NCBI GenBank assembly: GCA_016745315.1 | Contig: CP066886.1 | Location: forward strand, 3,968,501-4,032,500 | Reading direction: 5' to 3' | Length of the DNA: 64,000 nucleotides | Source of the DNA: Arthrospira sp. PCC 9108 | Lineage (GTDB): Bacteria; Cyanobacteriota; Cyanobacteriia; Cyanobacteriales; Microcoleaceae | Part shown: positions 49,134 to 60,237 of the stretch, one piece after another | How positions within the stretch are numbered: position 1 is the stretch's first letter | Layout of the letters: the number at the start of each line of letters is the position of its first letter | Position numbers and translations under genes: made by a program | Notes under the pieces: model-generated | What the model was told of the DNA's origin: nothing | What the model saw: the letters and a program-made list of their open reading frames with translations, nothing else | The model's database searches: none

Positions 49134-51768
49134 TTAAGAGTACAGCAACCTCTCTTCATCAAGAGCTGTTTTATCATCGTGGCAGTGGCGGTGTAGTAGT
49201 TGAAGATTCTTGTATTCATCCTTTCCACCTTGGTTTCGAGGTACAATGTGGTCTACTTCAATTAAATCCGATGGGGTAAAGAATTGCCCACACCAGGTAC
49301 ACTTGCCTTTTTGCTTCTTGAGTAGTTTTGCTACCCTATTTGGTGTGTCGATTGCTTGTCCTTTCCTGGTTGCCCAGTAAGTCCAGTTTCCGTCGTATGG
49401 TGTTGGTTCCGGGCGTACTAGGATATGTCTGACAACCGGATTCCAATTATGTTGCCATAATGTTAATTCATCCTTGGTCTGGAATAACCAAGTTACGTGC
49501 CTTTCTTTCCCGTTGCTAAGTTTAACCGTTCCATGTCTGAAATAGTTTCTTAGCTTTTCGTTACTTGCCTTTCCGCATCTTGATATTGTCCATGCCCTTA
49601 AGATTAACCAGATTATATAATCTAGCTTAACGAAGGTCTTTCCAGAGACTACCCCTGAATAGTAATTTGACCATCCCCTTCTGATTGGGTTTAGTTTGCT
49701 AATCAGGACTGATTGAGGTGCTGTCATATGTTGTTTGATTACACCTTTTATCACTTCTGTATGGGCTTTAACTGCTTTTTGGCTGGGTTGGATGTGAGTT
49801 TTGTGACCGATTAAACGACTCGCTGCTCCACCAGTTTTTCCAGACTTATATTTTCCTACAAGGTATTGTTTAATGTTGAATCCTAGAAAATCAAACCAGG
49901 GTTCTTCAGTCTTGCCATTATACTCAATGGGATTGAGAGTATGACAAATTCTGGTCTTTTCAGGTTTTATTTCCAAGCCAACAGGTTTTAACCATTCGGA
50001 GATAGCAATTTTGCACTGTTCAATAATCTCTAGTGATGGTGATATCACTACAAAATCATCGGCATATCTTATTAAGGTGGCTTTAACTTTAACCCCTTTT
50101 ACTTTAGGATACATTGTTTCAATTAACCTAACCATGCCATCCAGTCCGATGTTGGCTAGGAGTGGGCTGATCACCTCTCCTTGGGGTGTCCCTGTTTCTG
50201 TATCCTCGAATACGCCGTTATCTAGCACACCCGCTTTGAGCCATTGTTTCAGGTCTCTCTTCAGGCTGCTTGGACAATGAATTTTGGACAGTAGGTATTC
50301 ATGGTTCACGGTAAGAGCATTTGGCTATATGTTAGGGGTCGAGAATGGAGTCACCACCATCCCCTCCCATTCAGAACCATACGTGAAAGTTTCCCTTCAT
50401 ACGGCTCCTGGTGTGGATACCCTGTTTTGTCAAAGGAGCAGAATCAACAGACCTGCTTTCTACTTCGATGTTCAGAGCTATATGCAGCACGTAGTCTTTA
50501 AACTCGTCCTCGCCATTATACTCTTACTGACCGCAGTATCTATATCCACACCGTGACAATTGGGCATATCCCAACCATGACAATTGGGCTTTAGCTTCTG
50601 GTCACATCCTTCACCCTCTAAGCATGCGCTTACATTTTTCACTACTGCCTTGTGAATAGCATTACTCACTTGTTTATAGGCAGAGCATTAGAGGGGTTAC
50701 AACGTTCCGATTATATGGGCATTCCATCGTTAGATTTGTCCTATCGACCGGGGTACTTCTAAAGGTCTGTGTGGGTAGAATGCAGAATCCCCCACTTTTC
50801 CCCTTGCCCTTTTGGCGCAGCGTGTCAACCTATTTCGCTGCTCGTGCTTTACGATGGTTCAAGTCGGACATTCGGTCTTCCTAATCATAGATGGTTGGCA
50901 GTGGTCGCGTCTTGGTGGTAGGTTCTACCTCACGCCTTCCGTTCCCCGCTTCTATCCTGGAGTTATGATTTCCAAAACTGGGGGTGGCTATCGCCGTTAC
51001 TCTCTACTCCCTGATTTCTCAGTTCGTTTATGACCTTGAGTTCCCTGCCTTACTTAGTTACCTAAGCGTCGGGACATATAATCAGTTATGAGGATGCTCA
51101 GGAGAGGTCTCCTTATATCCAGATTCGGAGCTGGAATCCTCACCGGGTAGTTATTTCGGGCATTTCAGCCCTATTTCATACCCGAACGTCTCGCACCCGC
51201 GTCAAGCACGTAGTATTTACCTTTGTTGATACTCAGGTAAATTCTGGCTATTGCGTCTTGGGTTGACCGTCCTGGACGGAACCCGTAGCTTGTATCTTCA
51301 AATCTCGATTCCCATTCAGGTTCGAGTGCCGACTTAACCAAGGCTTGCCTTGCTCTATCTTGGATTGTAGGAATTCCTATTCCAGCTTTTTTCATCCCTA
51401 CCAGGTTTTGGTATCCATACTCTCCTAAGTGCTTTTGCTTTAAGATTTCCTTTGATTTTCTCGGTCAGTTCAAACCTTTGCTTAGGAGAAATTGTAATAA
51501 CTCCATCTACTCCAGCTGTTCTCTTTCCTTGATTGTCTTGGGTCACTCGCCGCACTGCTAAGAGTCGGGCATAATATGATTTCACCAATAGACGTTGCCA
51601 CCTTCTGACCTTTGCATCCTGTCCCGATTTAGCTGCTTGAAATATCCTCTTTTGGAGTTTGAAAACTTTCCGTTGAACTTTCGCCCATGGGATTGCCTTA
51701 CATGCGTTTTTCGTAGTCTTGATTGGTCTGGGTTTACCAAAGCCTTTCTTTAAACTCGCTTGCGCCAT
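49134..51768 (-). pseudogene. RT/maturase of outer intron, split and interrupted
   Basis: N-terminal frame MAQASLKKGFGKPRP to DEKSWNRNSYNPR (51768-51355), MKKAGIGIPTIQDR to YYVLDA (51395-51197), inner intron, then AKC-SYREP and MNHEYLLSKIHCPSSLKRDL (50309) through RYADDFVVISPSLE, X domain and HNH (CTWCGQFF, DHIVPRNQGG, HRHCHDDK) to 49134. It shows both recurrent breaks. Catalytic RT and HNH residues are intact in the last frame. Confidence 0.87.
50331..51196 (-). mobile_element. Inner ORF-less group II intron in RT gene (twintron), 866 nt
   Basis: Nearly identical to 27564-28430 and inserted at the same place: excision joins CTT GAC GCG G to AT ATA GCC AAA (LDADIAK). 5' end GTGCGAGACG at 51196, 3' end GACCCCTAAC at 50331. 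Confidence 0.9.
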
Positions 51769-51876
51769 ATAAGCTCCTACTAAACTCTATTCTTACAATC
51801 AAACCGTGACCCGTTAGCATATCCCTACCATTACAGTCGGGCGTTGGCTTCTGGTCACATCTTACCCCCTCAAAGA

Positions 51877-52700
51877 GTTAGGGGGTCGAGAGTGAAGTCA
51901 CCTTCCCGAACTCCCATTCAGAACCGTGCTTGATAGTTTCCCATCACACGGCTCCTGGTGTGGATACCCTATTTGTCAAAGGAGCAGAATCAACAGACCT
52001 GCTTTCTACTTCGATGTTCAGAGCTATATGCACCACGTAGTCTTTAAACTCGTCCTCGCCATTATACTCTTACTGACCGCAGTATCTATATCCACACCGT
52101 GACAATTGGGCATATCCCAACCATGACAATTGGGCTTTAGCTTCTGGTCACATCCTTCACCCTCTAAGCATGCGCTTACATTTTTCACTACTGCCTTGTG
52201 AATAGCATTACTCACTTGTTTATAGGCAGAGCATTAGAGGGGTTACAACGTTCCGATTATATGGGCATTCCATCGTTAGATTTGTCCTCAGAACCGGGGT
52301 ACTTTTAAAGGTCTGTGTAGGTAGTCGGACGAACCCCCTACTTTTCCCCTTGCCCTTTTGATCGCAGCGTGTCAACCTATTTCGCTGCTAGTGTATTACG
52401 ATGGTTCAAGTCGGACATTCGGTCTTCCTAATCATAGATGGTTGGCAGTGGTCGCGTCTTGGTAGTAGGTTCTACCTCACGCCTTCCGTTCCCCGCTTCT
52501 ATCCTGGAGTTATGATTTCCAAAACTGGGGGTGGCTATCGCCGTTACTCTCTACTCCCTGATTTCTCAGTTCGTTTATGACCTTGAGTTTCCTGCCTTGC
52601 TTAGTTCCCTAAGCGTCGGGACATATAACCAGTTATGAGGATGGTCAGGAGAGGTCTCCTTATATCCAGATTCGGAGCTGGAATCCTCACCGGGTAGTTA
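51877..52700 (-). mobile_element. Third inner ORF-less intron, 5' end cut by IS630
   Basis: 3' end CTCGACCCCCTAAC at 51877; the rest closely follows the 866-nt inner introns up to the last 40 nt, where the IS630 at 52701 is inserted at a TA. The missing 5' end is not found on the other side of the IS630. Confidence 0.82.
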
Positions 52701-52965
52701 TAGCACTAGTCAATACGGTTAGGACGCAGCCTTGAGAACAGAATCCATGGCATCATCGAGAGAATCAAACTGCTCACGTGCAATGGCGAATGCGGGCTTT
52801 CAACCACGACCAACATTTCTCTATCTTGTTGAGGTCTGGCGAATAAGGCCGAAGATAGAGTAAACGGCATTGAGCTGCCTCCACCAGTTCAGCAATCCGC
52901 CCCCCCTTTATGAAACGTTGCATTGTCCAATACTAGAGTCTGACCTGGCTTCAATGTTGGAATTA

Positions 52966-53923
52966 TAGCATGAGTCAAGGTGGTTAGGACGCAGTGTTGA
53001 GAACGGAATCCATGGCATCATCGAGAGAATCAAACTGCTCACGTGCAATGGCGAATGCGGGCTTTCAACCACGACCAACATTTCTCTATCTTGTTGAGGT
53101 CTGGCGAATAAGGTGGTAGATAGAGCAAACGGCATTGAGCCGCCTCCACTAGCTCAGGAATCCGTCCCCCTTTATGAAACGTTGCATTGTCTAGCACTAG
53201 AGTCTGACCTGGCTTCAGTGTTGGAATTAAGATGAACTCCAACCACAACTCAAACACTGTCTGATTACAACAACCCTCAAAGCGATCGGGGGCTAAGAGT
53301 TGTTGATGACACCATGCGGCTATATAGCTCACCCTGCCCTGCCTCTTCCCGGATTTGAGGACATCGAAGCGTTGTCCTTGCTCACAGTAACCATAAGGAT
53401 AATCCGAGTCCTGACTATTCATGCCGGCTTCATCGAGGTAGACCACTTCTTGTGGCTCCATCTGTTCAATCTGAGCAATAAACTCCTCTCGCTGTTGCTG
53501 ATCAGGTTCTTGGTAGCCGTAAGTTTTTTTTCTGGTGAAGCCAATTTTCTTCAAGGCTCTGGATATGGTGCGAGGAGAGATGTCGTCATCCCAAAGTTGA
53601 GCCATTTGAGCGGAGGTTTTGTCGCCATGCTCTTGGGCAAAAGCCTGGAATTTGTGCCAGTCGGTAATTTGGTGGCTATGACCAGGTGGGCGATTAGGTT
53701 TAGGGAGGAAGTCGCCGGTGTGTTCTTTTCTTTGCAGCCAGAGATTGATAGTGTTCCTGCTGACATGGAAAACTTGACTGGCTTCGGTTTTGGGCATACC
53801 GTCTAGTTCAATTGCATCAATAACTTTTTGTCTGAGGTCGTAACTATAGGGGGCTGGCATTTTTGGTCTTCTTAGTCATCTCGTCCTCTCCATTATACGT
53901 CCTAACTTTCCTGTCTGGTGCTA
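52966..53923 (-). mobile_element. IS630 copy inserted in an IS630, intact
   Basis: 958 bp, TA at 52964-52965 and 53924-53925. Ends TAGCATGAGTCAAGG and (complement) TAGCACCAGACAGG. It carries the only uninterrupted IS630 transposase of the window. Confidence 0.93.
53039..53860 (-). CDS. IS630-family transposase, intact (273 aa)
   Basis: N-terminal helix-turn-helix (about 15-45: TEASQVFHVSRNTINLWLQR), a second winged region (AFAQEHGDKTSAQMAQLWDD), then the DDE domain: VVYLDEAGMN (about 142), TLVLDNATFHKGG (about 215) and SPDLNKIEKCWSWLK (about 255), giving the D-D-x34-E spacing of IS630/Tc1-mariner enzymes. The HTH and DDE parts are in one frame because the linking adenine run has 8 A (KKTYG). 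It cuts and pastes at TA. Confidence 0.95.
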   Translation of the reverse strand: MPAPYSYDLRQKVIDAIELDGMPKTEASQVFHVSRNTINLWLQRKEHTGDFLPKPNRPPGHSHQITDWHKFQAFAQEHGDKTSAQMAQLWDDDISPRTISRALKKIGFTRKKTYGYQEPDQQQREEFIAQIEQMEPQEVVYLDEAGMNSQDSDYPYGYCEQGQRFDVLKSGKRQGRVSYIAAWCHQQLLAPDRFEGCCNQTVFELWLEFILIPTLKPGQTLVLDNATFHKGGRIPELVEAAQCRLLYLPPYSPDLNKIEKCWSWLKARIRHCT

Positions 53924-54570
53924 TAAGATAAACTCCAACCACAACTCAAACACTGTCCGATTACAACAACCCTCAAAGGTAAAGGGAGCTAAGAGTTGTT
54001 GATAACACCATGCCGCCATATAGCTCACCCTGCCCTGCCTCTTCCCGGATTTGAGGGCATCGAAGCGTTGTCCTTCCTGGCAGTAACCATAAGGATAATC
54101 CGAGTCTTGACTATTCATGCCAGCTTCATCGAGGTAAACCAACTCTTCCGGCTCCATATGTTGAATCTGAGCAATAAACGCCTCTCGCTGTTGCTCATCA
54201 CCTTCTTGGTAGCCGTAAGTTTTTTTCTGGTGAAGCCAATTTTCTTCAAGGCTCTGGATATGGTGCGAGGAGAGATGTCGTCATCCCAAAGTTGAGCCAT
54301 TTGAGCGGAGGTTTGATCGCCATGCTCTTGGGCAAAAGCCTTGAATTTGTGCCAGTCGGTAATTTGGTGGCTATGACCAGGTGGGCGATTAGGTTTAGGG
54401 AGGAAGTCGCGGGTGTGTTCTTTTCTTTGCAGCCAGAGATTGATAGTGTTCCTGCTGACATGGAAAACTTGACTGGCTTCGGTTTTGGGTATACCGTCTA
54501 GTTCAATTGCATTAATAACTTTTTGTCTAAGGTCGTAACTGTAGGGGGCTGGCATTTTGGGTCTTCTGTA
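53921..54570 (-). pseudogene. Outer IS630 transposase, split and A7 frameshift
   Basis: HTH frame from MPAPYSYDLRQKVINAIEL (ATG about 54555) to TRKKLTATKKVM, DDE frame from about 54220 (LVYLDEAGMNSQDSDYPYGY) to 53921 where the inner element enters; the remaining end (LDNATFHK region) is at 52701-52963 with a further shift. The adenine run has 7 A. Confidence 0.82.
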
Positions 54571-54628
54571 GATATCCTTGCCATTATACGTCCTAAATGT
54601 TCTGTCTTGTGCTATACTATTCATGGGG

Positions 54629-57220
54629 GTGCGAAACGTTCAGGCATGAAATAGGGTTGAAATACCTGAAATAACCGCCTGGTGGGGACTTCAACCCCTT
54701 GGCTGAATATAAGGAACGCACTCCTGACCATCCTCATAACTGTTTAACTGTTTATATGTCCCAACGTTCGGTATAGAGATATACCAAACAAGGCAGGGAA
54801 CCCAAGGTCAAAACGAACTAACCCATACAAATTCCTTATAGGAATCCCAAAAATGGATAAGTAAAAGTTAGGAAATTAGGGTAACGGCGATAGCCACCCC
54901 CAGTTTTGGGAATCACAACCCCAGGATTGAAGCGGGGAACGGAAGGCTCCGAGATGTAACCTAACATCAGAAGCGAGACCACTGCCAACCATCCATGATT
55001 AGGGAAACCGAATGTCCGGCTTGAACCATCGTAACTAGAAAGTAGCGAAACAGGTTGACACGCTGCACTCAAAAGAGTAAGGGGAAAAGTAGGAATTTCT
55101 TCATAATACCTACACAGACCTTTAAAAGTACCCCGGTGGAAAGGACAAATCTAAAAGATGGAATGCCCATATAAACGGAACGTTTTAAGCCCTCATGGAC
55201 TCTGAGAGTATGGTCGATACCTCAGTAGGGAAAAGTGTAACCGCAAGTCCTAGAGGGTGTGAGATGTGACCAAAAGCCAACGCCCTACTGTAATGGCAGG
55301 GATATGCTAACAGGTCACGGTTTGATTGTCAAGAAATAGAGTCTAGTAGGTGTACAAATGGCGATAGCGAGTTTAAAGAAAGGGTTTGGGAAACCAAAAC
55401 CAATCAAGACTACGAACAACGCATGGAAAGCAATCCCATGGACTAAGGTTCAACGGAAAGTTTTCAAGCTCCAAAAGAGTATATTTCAAGCAGCTAAATC
55501 GGGACAAAATGCTAAGGCACGAAGGTGGCAACGTCTATTGGTGAAATCATACTATGCCCGGCTCTTAGCAGTGCGGCGAGTGACCCAAGATAATCAAGGC
55601 AAGAAGACAGCCGGAGTAGATGGAGTAAGAGTAATCTCTTCAAGACAAAGGTTTGAACTGGTCAAGAACATTAAGGGAAACCTCAAAGCAAAACCACTGC
55701 GACGGGTTTGGATTCCAAAACCTGGTAGGGATGAAAAAAGCTGGAATAGGAATACCCACAATCCAAGATAGAGCAAGGCAAGCCTTGGTTAAGTCGGCTC
55801 TCGAACCTGAATGGGAATCGAGATTTGAAAGCACAAGCTACGGGTTCCGTCCAGGACGGTCAGCCCATGACGCAATTAGCAGGATTTATACTGCCATAAA
55901 CAAGGGACAATATTATGTTCTTGATGCTGATATAGCAAAATGCTCTTACCGTGAACCATGATTACCTACTGTCCAAAATTCATTGTCCAAGCAGCCTAAA
56001 AAGAGACCTGAAACAATGGATCAAAGCGGGAGTGCTAGATAACGGTGTATTCGAGGAAACAGAAACAGGGACACCCCAAGGAGGGGTAATAAGTCCAATA
56101 CTCGCCAACATCGCACTGTTGGGAATGGAAAGGTTAATCAAGAGTCTGTATCCAAACAAAGGAACAGTCACTCAAGCCAACCTAATACGATACGCCGATG
56201 ATTTCGTGATTATCTCAAAAGACCTAGGAATCATTGAACAGTGCAAAACTGCTATCACCAAATGGTTAAAACCTGTAGGATTAGAGATTAAACCCGAAAA
56301 GACTCGAATTTGTCACACACTCAAACCTATTGAGTATAATGGCAAAACAGAAGAACCTGGGTTTGATTTTATCGGATTCAATATCAGGCAATATCCAGTA
56401 GGAAAATATAAAACTGGGAAAACAGGCGGGGCAGCAAGCCGATTAATCGGACATAAAACCCACATAAAACCCAGCCACAAAGCAATTAAAGCCCACACAG
56501 AAGCGATAAAAGGTGTAATTAAACAACATAAAACTGCACCTCAATCAGCCCTGATTAATCATCTAAACCCAATTATTCGGGGATGGTCAAACTATTATTC
56601 AGCGGTAGTCTCAACAGAGACCTTCAATAAGCTAGACTACATAATCTGGCAAATGTTAAGGGCATGGACAGTATCGAGATGCGGAAAGGCAAGTCACGAA
56701 AAGCTAAGAAATTATTTCAGACATGGAACAATTAAACTTAGCAATGGGAAAGAAAGGCACGAAAATTGGCTGTTCCAAACCAAAGATGGGTGACATCTGT
56801 TCAATCACAATTGGACTCCAATTACCAGACATACCCTAATACGCCCTGACGCAACACCATACGACGGAAATTGGACTTACTGGGCAACCAGGAGAGGACA
56901 AGCAATCGACACGCCAATCAGGGTAGCAAAACTACTCAAAAAACCAAAAGGTAGATGTACCTGGTGTGGGCAATTCTTTACCCCATCAGATTTAATTGAA
57001 GTAGACCACATTGTACCTAGAAGCCATGGCGGAAAGGATGAATACAAAAACCTTCAACTATTACATCGCCATTGTCACGATGATAAAACAGCTCTTGATG
57101 AAGAGATAATGCTGTACTCTTAACAAGGAGACGGTCAAACTAGGAGCCGTATGAGGTGAAAGTCTCAAGTACGGTTTTAAATGGGAGGGGTAGACCGTGA
57201 GGTCTATCTCGACCCCTAAT
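54629..57220 (+). mobile_element. Group II intron, plus strand, complete ends
   Basis: 5' end GTGCGAAACG at 54629, 3' end CTCGACCCCTAAT at 57220, domain V (GAGCCGTATGAGGTG) at about 57141-57175. 2.59 kb. The RT is split. It begins only 15 bp after the IS630 right end and is followed directly by another intron fragment. Confidence 0.88.
55358..57122 (+). pseudogene. RT/maturase, split into three frames plus an opal stop
   Basis: MAIASLKKGFGKPKPIKTTN to DEKSWNRNTHNPR (55358-55771), MKKAGIGIPTIQDR to AKCSYREP (ends 55961), MNHDYLLSKIHCPSSLKRDL from 55951 to a TGA at 56791-56793 (KDG-stop-HLF; the intact copy has TTA), continuing in the same frame to the HNH end CTWCGQFF, DHIVPRSHGG, HRHCHDDK at 57122. 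Both recurrent frame breaks are present. YADD intact. Confidence 0.88.
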
Positions 57221-57781
57221 TGCGAGACGTTCAGGCATCAAATAGGGCTGCAATGCCCGAAATAACTGCCTGGTGAGGATTTCTACCCCTTGGTTGAATA
57301 TAAGGAGCGCACTCCTGACCATCCTCATAACTGTTTATATGTCCCGACGTTTGGAAAAATCCAAACAAGGCAGGGAACTCAAGGTCATAAACAAACTGAG
57401 AAATCAGGGAGTAGAGAGTAACGGCGATAGCCACCCCCAGTTTCAGGATACACAACCCGTCAGATTGAAGCGGGGAACGGAAGGCGTGAAGTAGAACTTA
57501 CTACCAGATGCGACCACTGCCAATCATCCAGGATTAGGGAAACCAAATGTCTGGCTTGAACCATCGTAATTAGTAAGCAGCGAAATAGGTTGATACGCTG
57601 CGCTCAAAAGAGTAAGGGGAAAAGTAGGATAATCTTATCAATACCTACACAGACCTTTAAAAGTACCCCGGTGGAGAGGACAAATCTAAAGATGAAATGC
57701 CCATATAAACGGAACGTTGTAATCCCTCTTAGGCTCTGAGAGTATGGTCGATACCTCAGTAGTGACAAGTGTAAGCGGATG
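57221..57781 (+). mobile_element. Group II intron 5' fragment
   Basis: Starts TGCGAGACG (first G replaced or lost) right after the preceding intron and runs through domain I to GTGTAAGCGGAT, where another intron start is inserted. No RT or domain V. Confidence 0.75.
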
Positions 57782-57826
57782 GTGCGAGACGTTCGGGTAT
57801 TAAATAGGGCTGAAATGCCCGAAATA
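57782..57826 (+). mobile_element. Group II intron 5' end (about 45 nt) cut by IS630
   Basis: GTGCGAGACGTTCGGGTATT, the beginning typical of the 866-nt inner intron subfamily, interrupted at a TA by the IS630 at 57827. The remainder is absent beyond the IS630. Confidence 0.65.
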
Positions 57827-58784
57827 TAGCACCAGACAGGAAAGTTAGGACGTATAATGGAGAGGACGAGATGACTAAGAAGACCAAAAATGCCAGATCC
57901 CTATAGTTACGGCCTCAGACAAAAAGTTATTGATGCAATTGAACTAGACGGTATGCCCAAAACAGAAGCCAGTCAAGTTTTCCATGTCAGCCGGAACACC
58001 ATTAATCTCTAGCTGCAAAGAAAAGCACAGACCGGAGACTTCCTCCCTAAACCTAATCACCGACCTGGCAATAACCACAAAATTACCGACTGGCAAAAAT
58101 TCAAGGCTTTTGCCCAAGAGCATGGCGATCAAACCTCCGCTCCAATGGCTGAACTTTGGGATGACGACATCTCTCCTCGCACCATATCCAGAGCCTTGAA
58201 GAAAATTGGCTTCACCAGAAAAAAAACTTACGGCTACCAAGAACGTGATCAGCAACAGCGAGAGGAGTTTATTGCTCAGATTGAACATATGGAGCCACAA
58301 GAAGTGGTCTACCTCGATGAAGCCGGCATGAATAGTCAGGACTCGGATTACCCTTATGGTTACTGCGAGGAAGGAAAACGCTTCGATGCCCTCAAATCCG
58401 GGAAGAGGCAGGGCAGGGTGAGCATGATAGCCCCATGGTGTCATTAACAACTCTTAGCCCCCGATCGCTTTGAGGGTTGTTGTAATCGGACAGTGTTTGA
58501 GTTGTGGTTGGAGTTCATCTTAATTCCAACACTGAAGCCAGGTCAGACTCTAGTGCTAGACAATGCAACGTTTCATAAAGGGGGACGGATTCCTGAGCTA
58601 GTGGAGGCGGCTCAATGCCGTTTGCTCTATCTACCACCTTATTCGCCAGACCTCAACAAGATAGAGAAATGTTGGTCGTGGTTGAAAGCCCGCATTCGCC
58701 ATTGCACGTGAGCAGTTTGATTCTCTCGATGATGCCATGGATTCCGTTCTCCCAGCTGCGTCCTAACCACCTTGACTAATGCTA
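57827..58784 (+). mobile_element. IS630-family element, full length
   Basis: 958 bp with TA at 57825-57826 and 58785-58786; ends TAGCACCAGACAGG and (complement) TAGCATTAGTCAAGG. Confidence 0.9.
57890..58711 (+). pseudogene. IS630 transposase with two stop codons, A8
   Basis: In-phase tract (8 A), but TAG replaces the Trp codon of NTINLWLQ near 58011 and TAA replaces a Gln codon near 58445 (WCH-stop-QLL). Substitutions MPDPYSYGLRQ at the start also depart from the other copies. DDE residues remain (LDEAGMN, LDNATFHK, LNKIEKCW). Confidence 0.85.
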
Positions 58785-58894
58785 TAACATCGTGACGCTG
58801 TGTCCTGTCGAGCCAAAAGGATGACTAAGACCCCACCGATCCTTGACCCCCACCTGCCTGTGGGGACGTGAACCGAGTGCGTCGCTCTTTTTGT
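58785..58894. other. Intergenic, nothing recognised
   Basis: Unique sequence between the IS630 and the end of the ACT-like gene; no hairpin or gene is seen. Confidence 0.5.
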
Positions 58895-59473
58895 TCAAAA
58901 ACGCTGACCCATCAACCTTTGTCGGATACCCTCAGCAATTTTCTGACCCAAATATTCTGGGATCAAGCTCTCATTTGGGCCAAGAAGATACAGAATCAGA
59001 CGAGTGCGACCCCGCCAGACCAGCAAGTTAGCATTGACCACCAACAGGTCTTCCTGCCAGATGGCATACATCACCTTATAGAATAATCCCGGCTGGTTAT
59101 CTGCTTCAATTAACAAAGCTGGTAGGTGGAACACCGGGTCAACATAAAACTCCGTAGCTACATCCTCTAAACCCGCATCCAGGTTAAACTCGACGGCCAG
59201 CATTTCTTCTACCTCAAAATGCCCCGCCAATGCTTCTCTAATCGCACGACAAACGTTATCTGACGTTTTTTCTGTGAGTGCCTTACCACCCCTCGATACC
59301 ACCAGCTTAATGAATACCAGCATCGGCGGGTAGATTTGTCCATACAAACTAAGATTATGGATGGTTAACCCATAGGCAGCCAGAACTCCAAAAATATCGC
59401 TCAACAAAAATGATTGATTGCGATAGGCGAAGTGTAGGGCGCTTCTGCTCCCTTCTGGCTTAATCTCAATCAC
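58895..59473 (-). CDS. ACT-domain-like protein (192 aa)
   Basis: Two regions look like ACT or PII-type regulatory modules: YRNQSFLLSDIFGVLAAYGL (about 17-40) and ALLIEADNQPGLFYKVMYAI (about 120-150, with the DxPGL pattern). The rest is alpha-beta. ACT modules bind amino acids and occur in GlnD, in glutamate dehydrogenase N-termini and as stand-alone sensors; no catalytic domain is attached here. It is convergent with the upstream IS630 and divergent from the acetyltransferase gene. It looks like a normal chromosomal gene; ligand unknown. Confidence 0.75.
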   Translation of the reverse strand: MIEIKPEGSRSALHFAYRNQSFLLSDIFGVLAAYGLTIHNLSLYGQIYPPMLVFIKLVVSRGGKALTEKTSDNVCRAIREALAGHFEVEEMLAVEFNLDAGLEDVATEFYVDPVFHLPALLIEADNQPGLFYKVMYAIWQEDLLVVNANLLVWRGRTRLILYLLGPNESLIPEYLGQKIAEGIRQRLMGQRF

Positions 59474-59688
59474 CGCTTGTGTAGTTTTATAAACATTGTA
59501 GGCAATTTGAGATTTTGCAATTGAATCTCACTGCTAACAAATTGCTCATAAAACTGCGGAAACGCCCGATTGAAGCGCTTTAGAAGTTCTAACGTTGATG
59601 ATTTTAAACCCGGAGCCATAATTGAGGATCAGGTACGGGAGATATACTATCTAGTAAAGACATCATCTATTACCTTAACCACGCCTGC
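59474..59688. promoter_or_regulatory. Divergent intergenic region
   Basis: Lies between two divergently transcribed genes; promoters for both are expected. TATACTATCT near 59643 could be a -10 for the rightward gene. No repeats or other genes seen. Confidence 0.35.
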
Positions 59689-60237
59689 ATGGGTTTTTGG
59701 AAAAATTTCTTTAGCGGTTCTGATTCTACCTCAATGTCCAAAACGGCGGAACAAGAGGAATGCTCTATCGAGAACCAATCCTCTTGGTCCCAGGTAACTC
59801 GGCAACCAAACTCTCGGAATTCTCGGATTTTTTTCAGCACGGATCGGGACATTGATCTATATGAGCTAGAAGAACTCTGTAATGCTGTCGGTTGGTCCCG
59901 TCGCCCTCTCAGGAAGGTCAAAAAGGCTATTCAGCATAGCTTTTTGGTCGTTTCCATGTGGCAAATGCGGGGCAACCAACGACGGCTAATCGGTTTTGCT
60001 CGCGCTACTTCCGATCATGCCTTTAATGCTACCCTTTGGGATGTCGTGGTTCACCCAGACTTCCAAAACAAAGGTTTAGGCAAGGCTTTGATGCGTTTTA
60101 TCATCAAAAAGCTTCGCAGCGATGATATTAGCAATATCACGTTGTTTGCAGACCCCCATGTGGTTGAATTTTATCGAAACCTAGGGTTTATCTCAGATCC
60201 CGAAGGGATCAAGGGGATGTTCTGGTATCCAGACTAG
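59689..60237 (+). CDS. GNAT-family N-acetyltransferase (Ycf52-like)
   Basis: 182 residues. After a polar N-terminus (MGFWKNFFSGSDSTSMSKTA), the GNAT core: IFFSTDRDIDLYELEELCNA (about 47-66), LIGFARATSDHAFNATLWDV (about 104-123), the acetyl-CoA loop VVHPDFQNKGLGKALM (Q/R-x-x-G-x-G/A, about 124-139) and the terminal DPHVVEFYRNLGF. Algal plastid ycf52 and plant plastid GNATs share this form and acetylate proteins; the substrate in cyanobacteria is not settled. The start ATG at 59689 fits; an upstream in-frame stop is close. Confidence 0.88.
   Translation: MGFWKNFFSGSDSTSMSKTAEQEECSIENQSSWSQVTRQPNSRNSRIFFSTDRDIDLYELEELCNAVGWSRRPLRKVKKAIQHSFLVVSMWQMRGNQRRLIGFARATSDHAFNATLWDVVVHPDFQNKGLGKALMRFIIKKLRSDDISNITLFADPHVVEFYRNLGFISDPEGIKGMFWYPD

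Larger units (their letters stand above)
48153..51876 (-). mobile_element. Outer group II intron with several inner introns; 5' part lost
   Basis: The 3' end (CTCGACCCCTAC near 48153) and domain V/VI (48153-48241) are followed by an inner intron (48242-49126), then the RT C-terminal half, another inner intron (50331-51196), the RT N-terminal half (to 51768), about 105 nt of upstream intron sequence and a third inner intron from 51877. The outer 5' domain I is missing, apparently lost with the right part of the third insert and the IS630 pair. Confidence 0.85.
52701..54614 (-). mobile_element. IS630 copy split by a second IS630
   Basis: Outer copy: left end TAGCACTAGTCAATACGG at 52701, right end GTGCTA at 54614. 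It is interrupted at a TA by the element 52966-53923; joining both sides restores GGAATTAAGAT of the transposase gene. The outer copy alone would be about 955 bp. Confidence 0.9.
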
